A stretch of 64,000 nucleotides of DNA, from positions 99,764-163,763 of the forward strand of contig KN834753.1 in the NCBI GenBank assembly GCA_000827265.1, read 5' to 3'. Each line of letters starts with the position of its first letter. The stretch's first letter is position 1. The notes beneath the pieces were generated by a model. It had not been told where the DNA came from, searched no databases, and saw only the letters and a program-made list of their open reading frames with translations. This stretch comes from Collybiopsis luxurians FD-317 M1 (Eukaryota; Basidiomycota; Agaricomycetes; Agaricales; Omphalotaceae). The position numbers were made by a program, and so were the translations under genes. Positions 48,552 to 58,847 of this stretch are shown piece after piece.

Positions 48552-49635
48552 ATGATCATCGTTTCATTCCTTTTGTACCCATTTCTTATTCTGCCCCGCG
48601 GGTTATTTTCTGTAGTCGAAATGCGTTCTCGAAGGTTGCGCAGTCGACGGGAACTCCTCTCTCGGGATATTGCCTCTTTTGCCTTCCTCCTTGTCTTATC
48701 TTTCCTCGTTCAATTTTATACGTCTTTCAAAGGTGTCTCCCATGATTTCGTTCAGGCGCCGTTTTCCCATGTGCTCCAAGCAGCGGAGGCGCAAGACGTT
48801 CCGCGGCCGTTCAGCACCTGGGAGTTGGATATGGATTTGAATTGTGTCATTTACTCTGAAGAGTTGCAGCACGGGCGTGTTTTGGCCGGAAGGTCGTGGT
48901 TCATCACTGAAGAGGAGCTAGACTCGACTGTGACGCTAGAATGGAGTGTAGACCCTTCAATACAAGCCCAGCTGGCTTACTATCCCATCGAAGATGCCCG
49001 AGCACAATTCTATTTCTACCAAGGTCCTTTCTCCAGCTTCTTCGCCTCCCTTATCGAACAAGCGCTGGTCTGGAATATTGTTGTTCTCTTACCTAGCTTG
49101 AGGAGTCTACGAGGGTGGGATACTCCGACCTTCCAAGCTATAACTCTGCTTGGTGCGATTGGAATGAGTGCTTGGTACTTCGTGCACTATGCTGGTACGT
49201 GGCTGTCAGATCTGCCTGAATAGTATTTCGTCCCAACCTGATCTAGTCAAAGCGTTAACGTCTCCGTGCTCTCCAACTTCCTCGTTTATGTTCGGGTTCA
49301 TCGTAACAGTGGTATCCTTTGCCGCTTGTGCCGTGTATGCGTTCTTACTACCCCTGTGGGTTCGCGACGAAGAAGCAATGTCCGATGGTGGTATCTTTTC
49401 GTTGTACTTGCGTCTCCGAGAGTGGCTGCAAGGGGTCGAAGATGATGATCGTGATCAGGCTGTATCACGTAGAGGAAGGGGTCGATCGAGAGAGGTTCGA
49501 ATAAGATTTAACAATGCTAGGGAGCTTTACGAGGTGGAAACGAGGAGAAGGGTTGGCGTTAGGACTGAGAAGAGGGAAAAGGTGATACTAAATAGGCGGA
49601 TCGTTAAATCGCAACCTTTCATTCTGCCTACATGA
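48552..49635 (+). CDS. Multi-pass membrane protein (unknown)
   Basis: 343 residues over two exons. The intron (49195-49246) has a GTACGT donor and TAG acceptor, and the phase is exact (YFVHYA then VKALTSPCSPTSS). TM helices are predicted at about residues 2-22, 39-58, 172-192, 200-215 and 232-256 (FMFGFIVTVVSFAACAVYAF). Between TM2 and TM3 lies a ~110-residue loop with YPIEDARAQFYFYQGPFSS. The C-terminal ~90 residues are charged and Arg-rich (RGRGRSREVRIRFNNAREL), so probably cytosolic. I do not recognise the family. A second in-frame Met at 48621 would drop the first TM helix. It lies downstream of the PPxY genes in the same orientation, but the sequences are unrelated. Confidence 0.62.
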
Positions 49636-49774
49636 ACCACCGGAGGTACAACTCAAGAATTCACATAGAGAACTAGATGGATATATCAAGTATATTCAAA
49701 CAGAAGATACAAACAAGTAAAGCTACAAATGAGTCCCTATAAGTCCATCAAGTTTTTGGATAAGTATAACTGGT

Positions 49775-50366
49775 TTAAGAGATGGTAATCTTCCTCGGTG
49801 TCTGCTCGGCACTGGCTTTCGGGAAAGTCACTGTCAAAATACCGTTCTCCATCGAGGCTTTGACTTCTTCCTCCTAAAAATCAGTGGGTTAGAACCAAGT
49901 TTGGAATTCGTGTATGAATAGACGACCTACTTTAACTCCCTGAGGCAGCTGCAACGTACGAGAGAGCTTGCCGTAGCTTCTCTCCCTAACGGCGTAACCA
50001 TCTTGCTCCCGGTCCTCGGACTGCCTTGTCTCTGCAGCGACAGTCAAGCGGCCGTTGTGCATGTCGAGCTGGACATCCTCCTTCTTTACACCAGGAAACT
50101 CGAAAGTAGCCGTGACGAGGTTCTTCTCCTTGTCTTCATGCAAGTCCATCCTGAAAAGTCTTCGTCAGTATTTGCGAGATGATATGAGAAAGGTACGCCG
50201 GGCATTGTACTTACTTTGGTTTCAAGAACCTCGTCATGTCGGTCGTGTTCCTCTCGGTCAGAGCTTGAGTAGAGCCCTGAGATGGAGTTTGGGGTGATCG
50301 ACGACCGAAGAATTCGTCAAAGAGACGGTCGAAGTGGTAACTTGGTTCGTAGAAGTAGAAAGACAT
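49775..50366 (-). CDS. Small heat-shock protein Hsp20, copy 1
   Basis: ATP-independent chaperone holding unfolding proteins. The ATG at 50366 opens MSFYFYEPSYHFDRLFDEFF, with short introns; exon 2 starts MDLHEDKEKNLVTATFEFPG and contains the alpha-crystallin domain (VKKEDVQLDMHNGRLTVAAE, GYAVRERSYGKLSRTLQLPQ). The last exon gives VKASMENGILTVTFPKASAE, then QTPRKITIS, which includes the A-x-x-x-G-(I/V)-L motif and an I-T-I tail like the I-x-I element that docks on neighbours. Three exons; the domain is complete. Divergent from copy 2 (50811), the two sharing 444 bases with heat-shock elements, so induction by stress is likely. High similarity in the domain points to a recent gene duplication. 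Confidence 0.93.
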
Positions 50367-50810
50367 TGTGAGTTGATTGTGAGGATTGGATGTAGATTGG
50401 ATGTGTTAATTAGTCTGGTAGGGGGCTACTGTGCTGAGCACACTTTTTATATCCGACTAAATTCTGTCGAGGACATTCTGGAACAGTCTGCGCAAAGGTT
50501 CAATCGTTCAACTACGTCAGCCGCGAGGAACGTTCTCGAGCGCTTGAGTACTTTCGGTAAATAAGCGCCCGGTGATGGTACTTTCTGGAATCTTCGACGA
50601 CCTTTGAGCTACGCAGTGGTCAACGTATACTGTGTGTAAACTCCTTCATCGACTCAGAGACTTCGACCGGATCTAGTCCTTGTGACTTCATCTTTGACCT
50701 CAATGTTATCGTCAACGTCGCGTCATAGATGGACCAGGCAGACGATATAAGACCGCCCAATCTGACACCTCGACCTCTCAAAGATACACAGCTACTCTAC
50801 TCAAAACCAA
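50367..50810. promoter_or_regulatory. Bidirectional heat-shock promoter of the Hsp20 pair
   Basis: Between the divergent ATGs lie heat-shock-factor sites built from GAA/TTC units: TTCTGGAATCTTC at 50583-50595 (three alternating units), GAACGTTC at 50528-50535, and TTCTGGAA at 50476-50483. A TTTTTATAT string near 50441 serves the minus strand and GATATAAG near 50740 serves the plus strand as TATA-like elements. The pattern predicts HSF-driven expression of both genes; it is inferred from the motifs. Confidence 0.75.
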
Positions 50811-51399
50811 ATGTCTACCATTTACTTCTACGAGCCAAGTTACAACTGGGACCGCTTCTTCGACGAAGCTTTCAGTCCCCGCTTTGGTGGTCGCGGTGGT
50901 CAAAGTCAAGGCCAAAGCCAGGCTCTGACTGAGAGGGCCGATATGCCAAGATTCCTGAAACCCAAGTACGTCGGCTGGCGTTCCGCTTTCCTTGATGGTG
51001 TAAGTGCTAACCAATGCCTTGTCTTGCAGGATGGATTTGCACGAAGATAAAGAAAAGAATCTCGTCACCGCGACATTCGAATTTCCTGGCGTCAAGAAGG
51101 AGGACGTCCAGCTCGACATTCATAACGGTCGCTTGACCGTTGCTGCCGAAACCAAGCTCTCCCAGGACCATTCTCATGAAGGGTACGCAGTGAGGGAGAG
51201 AAGCGTTGGTAAATTCTCCCGCACTCTGCAACTGCCTGAGGGTGTCAAGGTAAGACTCCATTCGTTCTGTAATGGATTTGAGGCTGACATTTGTATTCAG
51301 GATGATGAAGTGAAAGCTTCGATGGAGCACGGTGTTCTGACCGTCATATTCCCAAAAGCTAGTGCAGAGCAGACACCCCGGAAGATTGCAATTTCTTAA
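50811..51399 (+). CDS. Small heat-shock protein Hsp20, copy 2
   Basis: The ATG at 50811 opens MSTIYFYEPSYNWDRFFDEA and a Gly/Gln-rich stretch. An intron near 50966-51029 joins FLKPK to MDLHEDKEKNLVTATFEFPG, which is identical to copy 1 in this region. Exon 2 has the alpha-crystallin domain (VKKEDVQLDIHNGRLTVAAE, GYAVRERSVGKFSRTLQLPE), and a second intron (51250-51300) precedes DDEVKASMEHGVLTV and the end QTPRKIAIS (a weak I-x-I tail). Exon positions match copy 1. The pair is head to head, sharing heat-shock elements. Two decayed relatives lie at 55912 and 57640. Confidence 0.93.
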
Positions 51400-53330
51400 A
51401 ATAGCGGGAAAGATGACTTCAAAAGTGGATTTAAGTAGTGAACTACCGAATCTTGTATTATAGTGCTTCGTAGGAATTGGAGAGATGAATGTATTACGAT
51501 GAAATCCACCACCACTGCTGGTCATGTAACCATCGGCCTTATGAGTGCGAAGCTCATTCGCAAGAATGCAGTCTATATTGTCATCTTACTTTGCTTTGGA
51601 AGACTGCGCAGAAGCATTGAAGACGGGAGGATTGGCTACTTAAGCAACAGGAGGAGACAGTGGCTAAAAGTTTGAGCAGGAACCCCGAAAATCAACCTAA
51701 TACGGGGGGTGATATGTACTTAGGATCCCCTGCTGTACGGTCTTTTCCATCTTGCATATGTATGCCAAAAATTGTAGGAGTGTAGTGAGGTCCCGTTCCA
51801 CGGAATATTTCAAGATTTCGTGGATAATTTTTGCGAGCAGCCGGCCTCCCATAGCCAGTACATTATGGACATGGTCCTGAACAAGATCCTGCGGTACACC
51901 TCGTGGTTTCAAAGGCGAAGGCAGTCGCAAGCGCCTGTAGTTCGACAAGCCCGCACGCCGCGTTGTTAATGGATGTGTCATTCTCGAAGAGTTTTGAGAG
52001 GGCGCGCTGTTTTCGAACAAGCAGGATAGGAAAATAGAGAATCGAATTTCGTGAACTAGACGAGAAATGGTGTAGGTAGAGGAAGCAAGCGACTATAGGG
52101 AGGTGAAAGAGACAAGAGAAACAAATCGGTCTTTCTGTCGCGTTTTCAGCCTTGCGTGGCTCTGTCTGCCAGACTATCCGACCGAGTTACGAGGCACTAT
52201 CAACCTCTTCTCCGGGGTCCTATCAGCCCATTCTTCTGGTAAAATGCATGGAACTATCTGCCTCCTTTATGTGGCATTGCCAGCCTTTGCTTTACGACAC
52301 CGCTAGTTTTCTGTCGTCCATAAGATTCTTTGCAAACAGGGTCACTGCGTTGAGATTGTTCTTCGCGGTCCTCAACCAAGTGTGCACAGGGACTTTTCTC
52401 GGGCTGTTTGTAAAATCGGAGGTAGCTTTACTGTAAGGTCCGGTCATCAAACCTGGACGGTAATCAAAAGGTAATCAATAAAGAAGCCGCACATTCGTTT
52501 CCAAATGATCCAGGGCCAGTGAATGAGCCCCGAAGCTGAACTTCTCTCTTCACTGATAGTGAAGATGTTCGCGGTTGTTGTCACTGTGTGAGTTTAGCTG
52601 TTCTCCACTCTTTACTTTTGTTTACTGTGTTCAACTTAGTTTGGCCCTCAGGCGTGAGATAATTTACATAAACAACGTTGCGCGGGACGCTCTTGTTGCG
52701 TATTGTCCATGATCTTCCCTGATGATCTTCCAGCCACTCCAGTTCGTTTCACTCGCTGGTATGGTACGTGGGCTATCTTTGATACTTCTGACTTTTTTAA
52801 ACATCTTACCAGGGCAGTAAATCCCCAGAACCATTTTTACCAAGCTTGCTCTTCGAGAACCCACTCTGTTCTGGGCGTTTGCTTCGACATTTCTCAAACC
52901 AAATTCTTACATGATATCCAAGCAACGAGCGCATACTGGTTTTTGGCTAGCACAGCAGCTTTCTGGTATTTCGAGGGCATACCCAGGTGACGGTGCTAAT
53001 TCTCCCGCTATTGTTTCGGCGGGGTTAGTGATCGGGAAATGACGGATGTCTGCGATAATCTACGGATTGTATATGAAGGTGCGTCTCAGCACCTGTCGGT
53101 CACTGTGCGCCTCACTCTGTATTCTCGTAGGGTGTTACTTCGGTTGTTTTTGGACAGTGGATTGGCTGCTGGATACACGAAAATTATATTACAAGCCTCG
53201 CTCTTCAAATCATTGAACAACCCCCATGTCCACATCATCGGAATATTGAATCGCTTTGGGCATCTAACATGACGGTCAAGAAATCAGCTCAGATTTTTTT
53301 CTGATATTCGAGCGAAGGACGTACCAGCCT
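51400..53330. other. Gene-poor region, no gene recognised
   Basis: 1.9 kb between Hsp20 copy 2 and the MLKL-like gene. Short open frames occur on both strands, the longest plausible one at 52703-52990 (a hydrophobic, Phe-rich product), but none shows a domain, signal peptide or consistent splicing. It may be worn transposon or gene remains. The Hsp20 3' UTR occupies the left end. Confidence 0.4.
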
Positions 53331-54439
53331 TCAATTATGGAAGTGGTGGTGGATGACCGTATTCTGGGAATTACATACATACACTGTGTTGCGGTACATA
53401 TTGTTCCCAGCAGTGTCAAAGTGCCCGCCACCAATGGTGGCATTGGCAGCATTGGCAAGGATGGTTGATGGGTTCATGGCGGATACAATACTGGTGCGTG
53501 ATGACCTGGGGGCAGCGAATGAAGGTACGTTTGAGCTGCCGCTGCTTGGCCATCGTTCGTGCTGGTCCTTCAGTGTTTCGCTCCTCACCCTCGTAGATTG
53601 TCCATCGTCTTCCGGAGGTTGGATTTTCAACCGAGTGAGGGTCCGCTGTGCAAATGTCGGTCTTTTGTTGTACCAAGTATGCTCAGATACTTACCTCTAG
53701 ATCTGCCCCCTTCGTCTTCATTTGTTCCTGAAGCTCCTTGATCCTTCTCAAGTCCCACAGTCGCATCAATCTCGCCATGAATCTGTTTCGCCTTTGCAAC
53801 ACATCTACTAGCTGTTTACAATTTTCCATTGTTCTGTGTTCAGGAAAAATTCATCTCAAATTGTTTATTGAATGTCAATGACACATTGCTGACCTAGAGA
53901 GCTCCTGCAATCTATCCTCAAGTTGATTCAACATCTCCCTTTTCAGCTGCTCGGGTGCTGCGCAGTGCTCATATAGCACAATATTCAACACAATCTTAAC
54001 CTCATTCGATAGATTCTTGACTGACTTTCCGTACACCGGCGGGATGTTTGGTGATTTGCTCTGTCCACGGACTCCTCTTCAATATATCGTTACTTTCAGA
54101 GCAAAGACCTGAATGACTTGCCTTGGCCTCAATATCCCTAACTATAATTTCCAATAATCCAAGCTTTTCCAAACTCAGCAAGTATCTTTCGTTATCGACG
54201 CCTTCAATCATCGTCGCACTAAATGTTTTCAGTGTATCGCTGTGCAATGGGATGGAGTGATAGGAGTTTTTGCAGTCTTTGCTGTAGGGATTTCCTGACA
54301 GATGACGGCCCGGTGCAGAAGGATTGATTTTGTGCTGGTTCTGTGGCCCTACGATGTGAGGACGGTTGGCTTTCGCTCGTACCAGGTCTATCGAAGGACA
54401 ATTCGGATTACCATTCAAATGGCAATTGCAATGGCACAT
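53331..54439 (-). CDS. MLKL-like/HeLo-like helical protein (possibly decayed)
   Basis: Minus-strand exons with good splice sites give a chain of amphipathic helices. GSPNIPPVYGKSVKNLSNEV is followed by LNIVLYEHCAAPEQLKREML and NQLEDRLQELS; an intron (about 53892-53831) joins RTMENCKQLVDVLQ, RFMARLMRLWDLRRIKELQE, QMKTKGADLE; a further GTAAGT..CACAG intron joins RTLTRLKIQ. This is the spacing of the four-helix N-terminal domains (MLKL-like/HeLo-like) that precede NTPase modules in many agaricomycete proteins. After a hydrophilic linker comes NATIGGGHFDTAGNNMYRNT, then a stop at 53331. No NTPase or repeats follow. The 5' exon (ATG 54439; MIEGVDNERYLLSLEKLGLL) is in an uncertain frame: a GCAAGT donor is there, but I cannot join it in phase, so the copy may be broken. 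The domain call is inference from pattern. Confidence 0.45.
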
Positions 54440-55911
54440 GACATCCCGCTATACAATTCAAACGACGCGGAAAAAGTTTTTCAGTTTGGGATTCACGGTT
54501 CAATGAAACCTGCTTACTTTTTACATTCGAGCACCTACAATACCTAGCTCCCATTGCATGATAAGTTGACATTTTCACAAGTACTTTCGCTTTTTCCGAC
54601 CTAACGTGTATATATTTGGGTACCTGCTAAATATTTTCATCAAATCTTAATCGCACTACGCTATCGGAGCATGTATGTTGCACTTCCAGATCGAGTCGGA
54701 GCGCTTTACCTCTCAATCATCCAGACCGACTTGAAGTTGACATGTCAAAGAATCACATCATCCCCGCATGCGAGATCCAGATCAATTAAATCAATATCAG
54801 TGGGCCAAGAAGACACCCGTTCGGTCGACGATACTCATCATGCCAATCAGCATACGGCTGGAATCACTAGTACTGATACACAAAGTAAATACTGAACCTA
54901 TGTATACGTAGAAGCCTCAGGCTCCCGTTCTGGTCGATCGTACACATCATGCCAATCACCATAGGGAGATCCATATAAACTAAATCACTGCTGGTACTAC
55001 TATCGATGTACTAGAGTTGATACTTTTGTAAAAAAAAAATTGTTTCGTTTGAGCGCATTTCTAAGCCTTTCACCCTAAAACTTTTTCTGTACACTGAATT
55101 AACATTATTTAATAAATTTATCAATTTCGAGTGAGGATAAATGAACTGAAAAATAATTGAGAAATTTTTCAAGTGTTAAAACAGTGGTTTTTTCGACTTA
55201 TCAGCATCGGGAAACATGGGAAATACTTGGTCTCTTTCCTATTTCGAGGTTTATGCTATTTATGTCAGATAGAAACCTTTGAGCACCATCCGGGAATTTT
55301 CACCAAAATATATTCTTCTCAAATGAGCGAGGATGGTGAAAACCGCACTTTCCCATCAGCTTCGGAAAGCGGTGGTCCGGGTACAGCTCCTGCGATTTTG
55401 GTGTCTTTTCTCGGGAGGCAGCTGGCACAACATGGAGAGTTCGAAAAATTCTCAAATGTGGTAAATTTGAAGTTTAAGCAGGATACACAAAGAACTGCAA
55501 AAGTTTTTCTATACCAACATTTTCGGTACATCGATATTACATAGAGAAGTAAATACTGAACAAGTAGTACTAGACTCCCGTTCTGGCATCTGATTGACCG
55601 TACCTATGGTTTAACTGGCAACAAAATAGTTGCGCTGCACTGCCAGTGGTTTAGTACACCTCTCCTGTCGTGTTGATTCAATGGTCGTCACTGCGTGGTA
55701 GGGTTACTGTCAATTCTTACAGCAGAAGCTATGTATAAGAAATTCGCAGAGCGCTGGGGCGTACTTGCAACTATGTACTTAGTCACCATTTAAAAAGTCT
55801 TCTGAATGAAATATCTGACAATCCAGGCGCTTTCTACTATACACAGATACAGTACCATGATACAGACGTGTTATTGGTAAATGAATTCCGGCGCAATGGT
55901 TATACATAGAT
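54440..55911. other. AT-rich intergenic region with short dispersed repeats
   Basis: No gene is recognised. A string reading CATCATGCCAATCA occurs at 54837 and again near 54945, and CTCCCGTTCTGG occurs near 54920 and 55573, each next to a short GTCGA/GACCG-like stretch. AGTAAATACTGAAC also occurs near 54884 and 55548. They look like remains of a repeated unit of about 100-650 bases. A 123-codon open frame at 55173 has no features. Confidence 0.4.
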
Positions 55912-56350
55912 TCAGGAGATAGTGATCTTCCTCGGGGCCTGCTCAGCGCCGGCCTTTGGGAATGTCACAGTCAGGACACCATTCTCTATCGAACCTTTGA
56001 TCTCATCTTCCTGCTATGAAGGTCTTCGTGTTGATGCCAAAATGTTTTGACGACGAAATATGACATCCTGAGCGGGAGAATTTTCCAAAGTTCTCCCCCT
56101 CACTGCACAACCGTCCTGCTCCCGGTGCTCCGACTACTTTGTTTCTGCGGTGACAGTCAAACGACCATTCTCCATGTCGAGTTGGATATTCTCCTTTACA
56201 CCAGGAAACTCGAACGTCGCTGCGATGACATTCTTCTCTTTTTCTTCGTGCAGGTCCATTCTATGGCCCACAAACGGCATGTCGGAATTTCACGTGGCCA
56301 GGGGAAGGCGTGAAGTATGCTATACTCACTTGGGTCTCAAGGAGTCGCAT
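55912..56350 (-). pseudogene. Hsp20 pseudogene
   Basis: A decayed third Hsp20. On the minus strand the end of exon 1 (SLRPK, then a donor GTGAGT near 56326) is followed by MDLHEEKEKNVIAATFEFPG, KENIQLDMENGRLTV, and a stop codon TAG inside the domain (56137-56135). A frameshift follows: Gly-Lys-Phe-Ser is replaced by an out-of-frame LENSPAQD near 56080. The last exon is still clear, GSIENGVLTVTFPKAGAEQA then PRKITIS, with a stop at 55912. All of exon 1 upstream of SLRPK is gone: past ~56350 the sequence becomes a copy of the MLKL-like gene. A codon of the KKED segment is also missing. No functional product is expected. Confidence 0.85.
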
Positions 56351-56890
56351 CAATTTCACCGTTACTAAAATTGCTTCGCTCATGCAACCCATCCACTAGC
56401 TGTTTACAACATTCCTTTGTTCTGTATACAACCAAAGCCATTAATTTTCAAAGCATATCGACAAACCATTACTTACCTAGAGAGATCCTGCAATCTATTC
56501 TCAAGTTGATGGTGATACTACAACATCTTGATTCATTATTTTCAGACCAAAAACCTGGTTGACTTGCCTTGGCATCCACATTCCTAACCCATACTTCCAA
56601 CAATCCAAGGTTTTCCAAAATTGGCAAGTACCTTTCGTTATCGATGCCTCCAATCATCGCCGCATAATGTATGGCTATGTAATGGGATGGGATCCAAGAA
56701 TAGGAAATACTGCGCTCTTTGCCGTAGAGAATTCCTGGCAGACAAGGGCCTCATGCAGATGGATGGAGATTGTGTGCTTATTCTGTGGCTCTACGGCGCA
56801 AGGACAGTCTGGCTCTTCTTATGGGTTGAGGACCTGGGTTGCTGGAGAATGCAGAAACAAAAGAACGCCCTTGTACCGACGCGTGCCCAA
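56351..56890 (-). pseudogene. Partial copy of the MLKL-like gene
   Basis: The minus strand is similar to 53770-54400. It gives CCKQLVDGLHERSNF (ENCKQLVDVLQRRNRF in the other copy) and MIGGIDNERYLPILENLGLL (MIEGVDNERYLLSLEKLGLL). The part that in the other copy encodes GKSVKNLSNEV to LEDRL is largely deleted here, and several stops occur. The similarity extends upstream to about 56890 in non-coding or untranslated sequence. Joined directly to the Hsp20 pseudogene at ~56350. Confidence 0.7.
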
Positions 56891-56944
56891 TTTTTCTAAG
56901 TTTTTTATGTGGTTGTTCAATTCTGCGGATATCCCACCCATCAC

Positions 56945-58011
56945 GGAGTGCTCACTGCTAGTCGGAGGTTGCTGCTTCGAGGAATGCGGTGTACCTACTG
57001 TATAGAACTTGGGCGCCTGTCGTCCTGATTTAGGGAGTCAGACGTTTAGGTAATTAATTTGATGGCAATTTCCGTACAAGGATTCAAAGTCCAGACATAG
57101 TTGATTTGCGACTTGAAAAAAAATGGTATCGTACCTCACCAGAGTTTCGTCACTGCGTCACAGCTGGTTTGTCACTTCCTCCGTAAGAAACAGAATCAAG
57201 CCTCGAGATACTGATCGCAGCCTGTCGCGTAACCACATTGTCGAGGAACTAATCCACTTTTGGAATATTCGCCAGTTTGTTCTTGCCGACAAGTTGGATA
57301 CCCAGTTTTGCTTGGAAACATTTGTAAGGCAGAGATCATGCAGCAAGTGAACACGACTAGTGGTATATGGACCAAGGTAGTGTAGGTACTGTACACCAGT
57401 AAAAGAAGAACTAAGTACTCGACATATAGGGAGAACGTCCGTATAAATGAAATTGAGATAAGATACGAATATGATAAAATGCGAAGACCTCCTGCCAGAA
57501 GCAGCCGTAGCTGTATTCGGTAGCAAGAGTGTTGTGTATACCATCATGATTCATGACAGGTAGGGACCTTGAAGATGACTTCGAAAACATGTCTAAGTAG
57601 TGCACCACTGGCTTTGGTACCAAAGTGCACTATTTTGTCTTTTACAGAATAACGCCAGATTTCGTAGAATATTTTGACACTCTGAGACAGTTGCGGTGTG
57701 CGGGAGAATGTTTCTTTCCCTCATTTTATAACCGTGAAGTGGCGAACCAGCTGTCACGCATAATGAGACTAGTGCAATTCGGTGCGATGCGCACGAGAGT
57801 ACGATGCCGTATTTTTCAAGTCACAAAGTAACTCTGTCTGGACTTTGAATCATTGTGCGGAAATTGCCATACGCGACGGTCGAATTGATTACCATAAATG
57901 GACTTTCATGGAGTCTGACTCTCCAAATCGGAACGACAGGCGCCCAAGTTCTATACAGTAGGTACACCGCATTCCTCGAAGCAGCAACCTCCGACTAGCA
58001 GTGAGCACTCC
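56945..58011. repeat. 1.07-kb inverted repeat with 79-bp perfect ends
   Basis: Bases 56945-57023 are the exact reverse complement of 57933-58011 (starting GGAGTGCTCACTGCTAGTCG). The arms continue inward with lower identity to about 57180 and 57733 (for example CAGCTGGTTTGTCACTTC against CAGCTGGTTCGCCACTTC). The ~550-bp centre holds an antisense Hsp20 relic on its right side. The arrangement resembles a fold-back or non-autonomous DNA transposon, but I find no target-site duplication or transposase. A palindromic duplication is the other possibility. Confidence 0.8.
57640..57740 (-). pseudogene. Hsp20 relic fragment
   Basis: The plus strand at about 57655-57715 matches the antisense of Hsp20 copy 2 near 51195-51250: TTTTGACACTCTGAGACAGT against CTTGACACCCTCAGGCAGTT, then GTGCGGGAGAAT in both. 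It corresponds to the KFSRTLQLPEGVK segment, now frame-shifted. Only this piece survives, next to the inner end of the inverted repeat. Confidence 0.55.
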
Positions 58012-58194
58012 ATTTAGAAACACCGCTTGTTGATTTCAAATCTTTTTCATGATAGGGCCTTTATGCTCTTACATCAGCAGTAAAGCTGTTTGCAAGTGGC
58101 ACGACTTGATAGTCTCCCCTTCTACTATATATAATAGGCCATGTCTGTTGCAAACTAATATTGTCCGGTTTCTCCTCTCCGCTTCAATTCCAGC

Positions 58195-58847
58195 ATGGCG
58201 TTGAAACCGCTCCAGTTTCTCTTTCTCTTAGCGTTCTTTGAGTGTGTTTCTCTATTTGGCCTCCGTGTCAGAGCATATCATGTCCTCAGAGGCCTGGTTA
58301 TCGACAGCATACTCATTGTGTGGCTTCCCATTTCCATCTGGATATCATTTTGCCTACTCAGTCAATGCATCATGGAGATCCAGATCTTGCCCACTTCATT
58401 TCCCACCCGCCATCCTGTCCAAGAGGACTTGGGCATGGAAGATATGGCAGAGAATCTGAAGTCTTACATTGTCCTGGTTGCATTCATGCATTCCTGGTTT
58501 ACATTTCTTCACCTGTTACTGGTTAGTCCTGCTCACTATTGAATTTTTGACTTGGAGAACATTCTTAATTTTCATGATTTCTAGTCACTGTTGAAGGCCA
58601 CATTGTTGCATCTAATGCTGCGATGTCTATAACCTGGACTGATATCGTATTGCTCATGTTTGCAACCATCATCCTCATCATTGGTTTTGGAAAGTGCCTG
58701 GTGGCTTTCAGAATCAAGAAAGATTTTGAGCACTGGGGTTATTTCTCATACTTGCACCGCATTACATCCTTCATACTCTCGGTATGTCTGTCTCTGCTGT
58801 GGATCATTGACTTACTTGAGGGATGCATCGAAGTCTCTAGAAGATGA
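58195..58847 (+). CDS. Possible multi-pass membrane protein (unknown)
   Basis: The ATG at 58195 opens MALKPLQFLFLLAFFECVSL, then IDSILIVWLPISIWISFCLL and SYIVLVAFMHSWFTFLHLLL. A second stretch at 58563-58847 gives VEGHIVASNAAMSITWTDIV, LLMFATIILIIGFGKCLVAF, and SFILSVCLSLLWIIDLLEG, ending SRR. Five hydrophobic helices in all are suggested. A clean junction is not seen: the natural GTTAGT donor (58521) with the TTCTAG acceptor near 58584 leaves the second half out of phase, unless a rarer GTCCTG donor is used. A TATATATAA string lies 60 bases upstream (58126). It may be one gene, two small ones or a decayed one. Confidence 0.35.

Noticed and set aside
52703..52990. 95-codon frame with Phe-rich product
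   Set aside because: No recognisable domain or consistent intron-exon context.
56559..57005. 148-codon plus-strand frame
   Set aside because: It runs antisense through the MLKL-like pseudogene fragment and into the inverted repeat.
56945..58011. Target-site duplication around the inverted repeat
   Set aside because: The outer flanks (ending CCCATCAC and starting ATTTAGAA) do not match, so no TSD is claimed.
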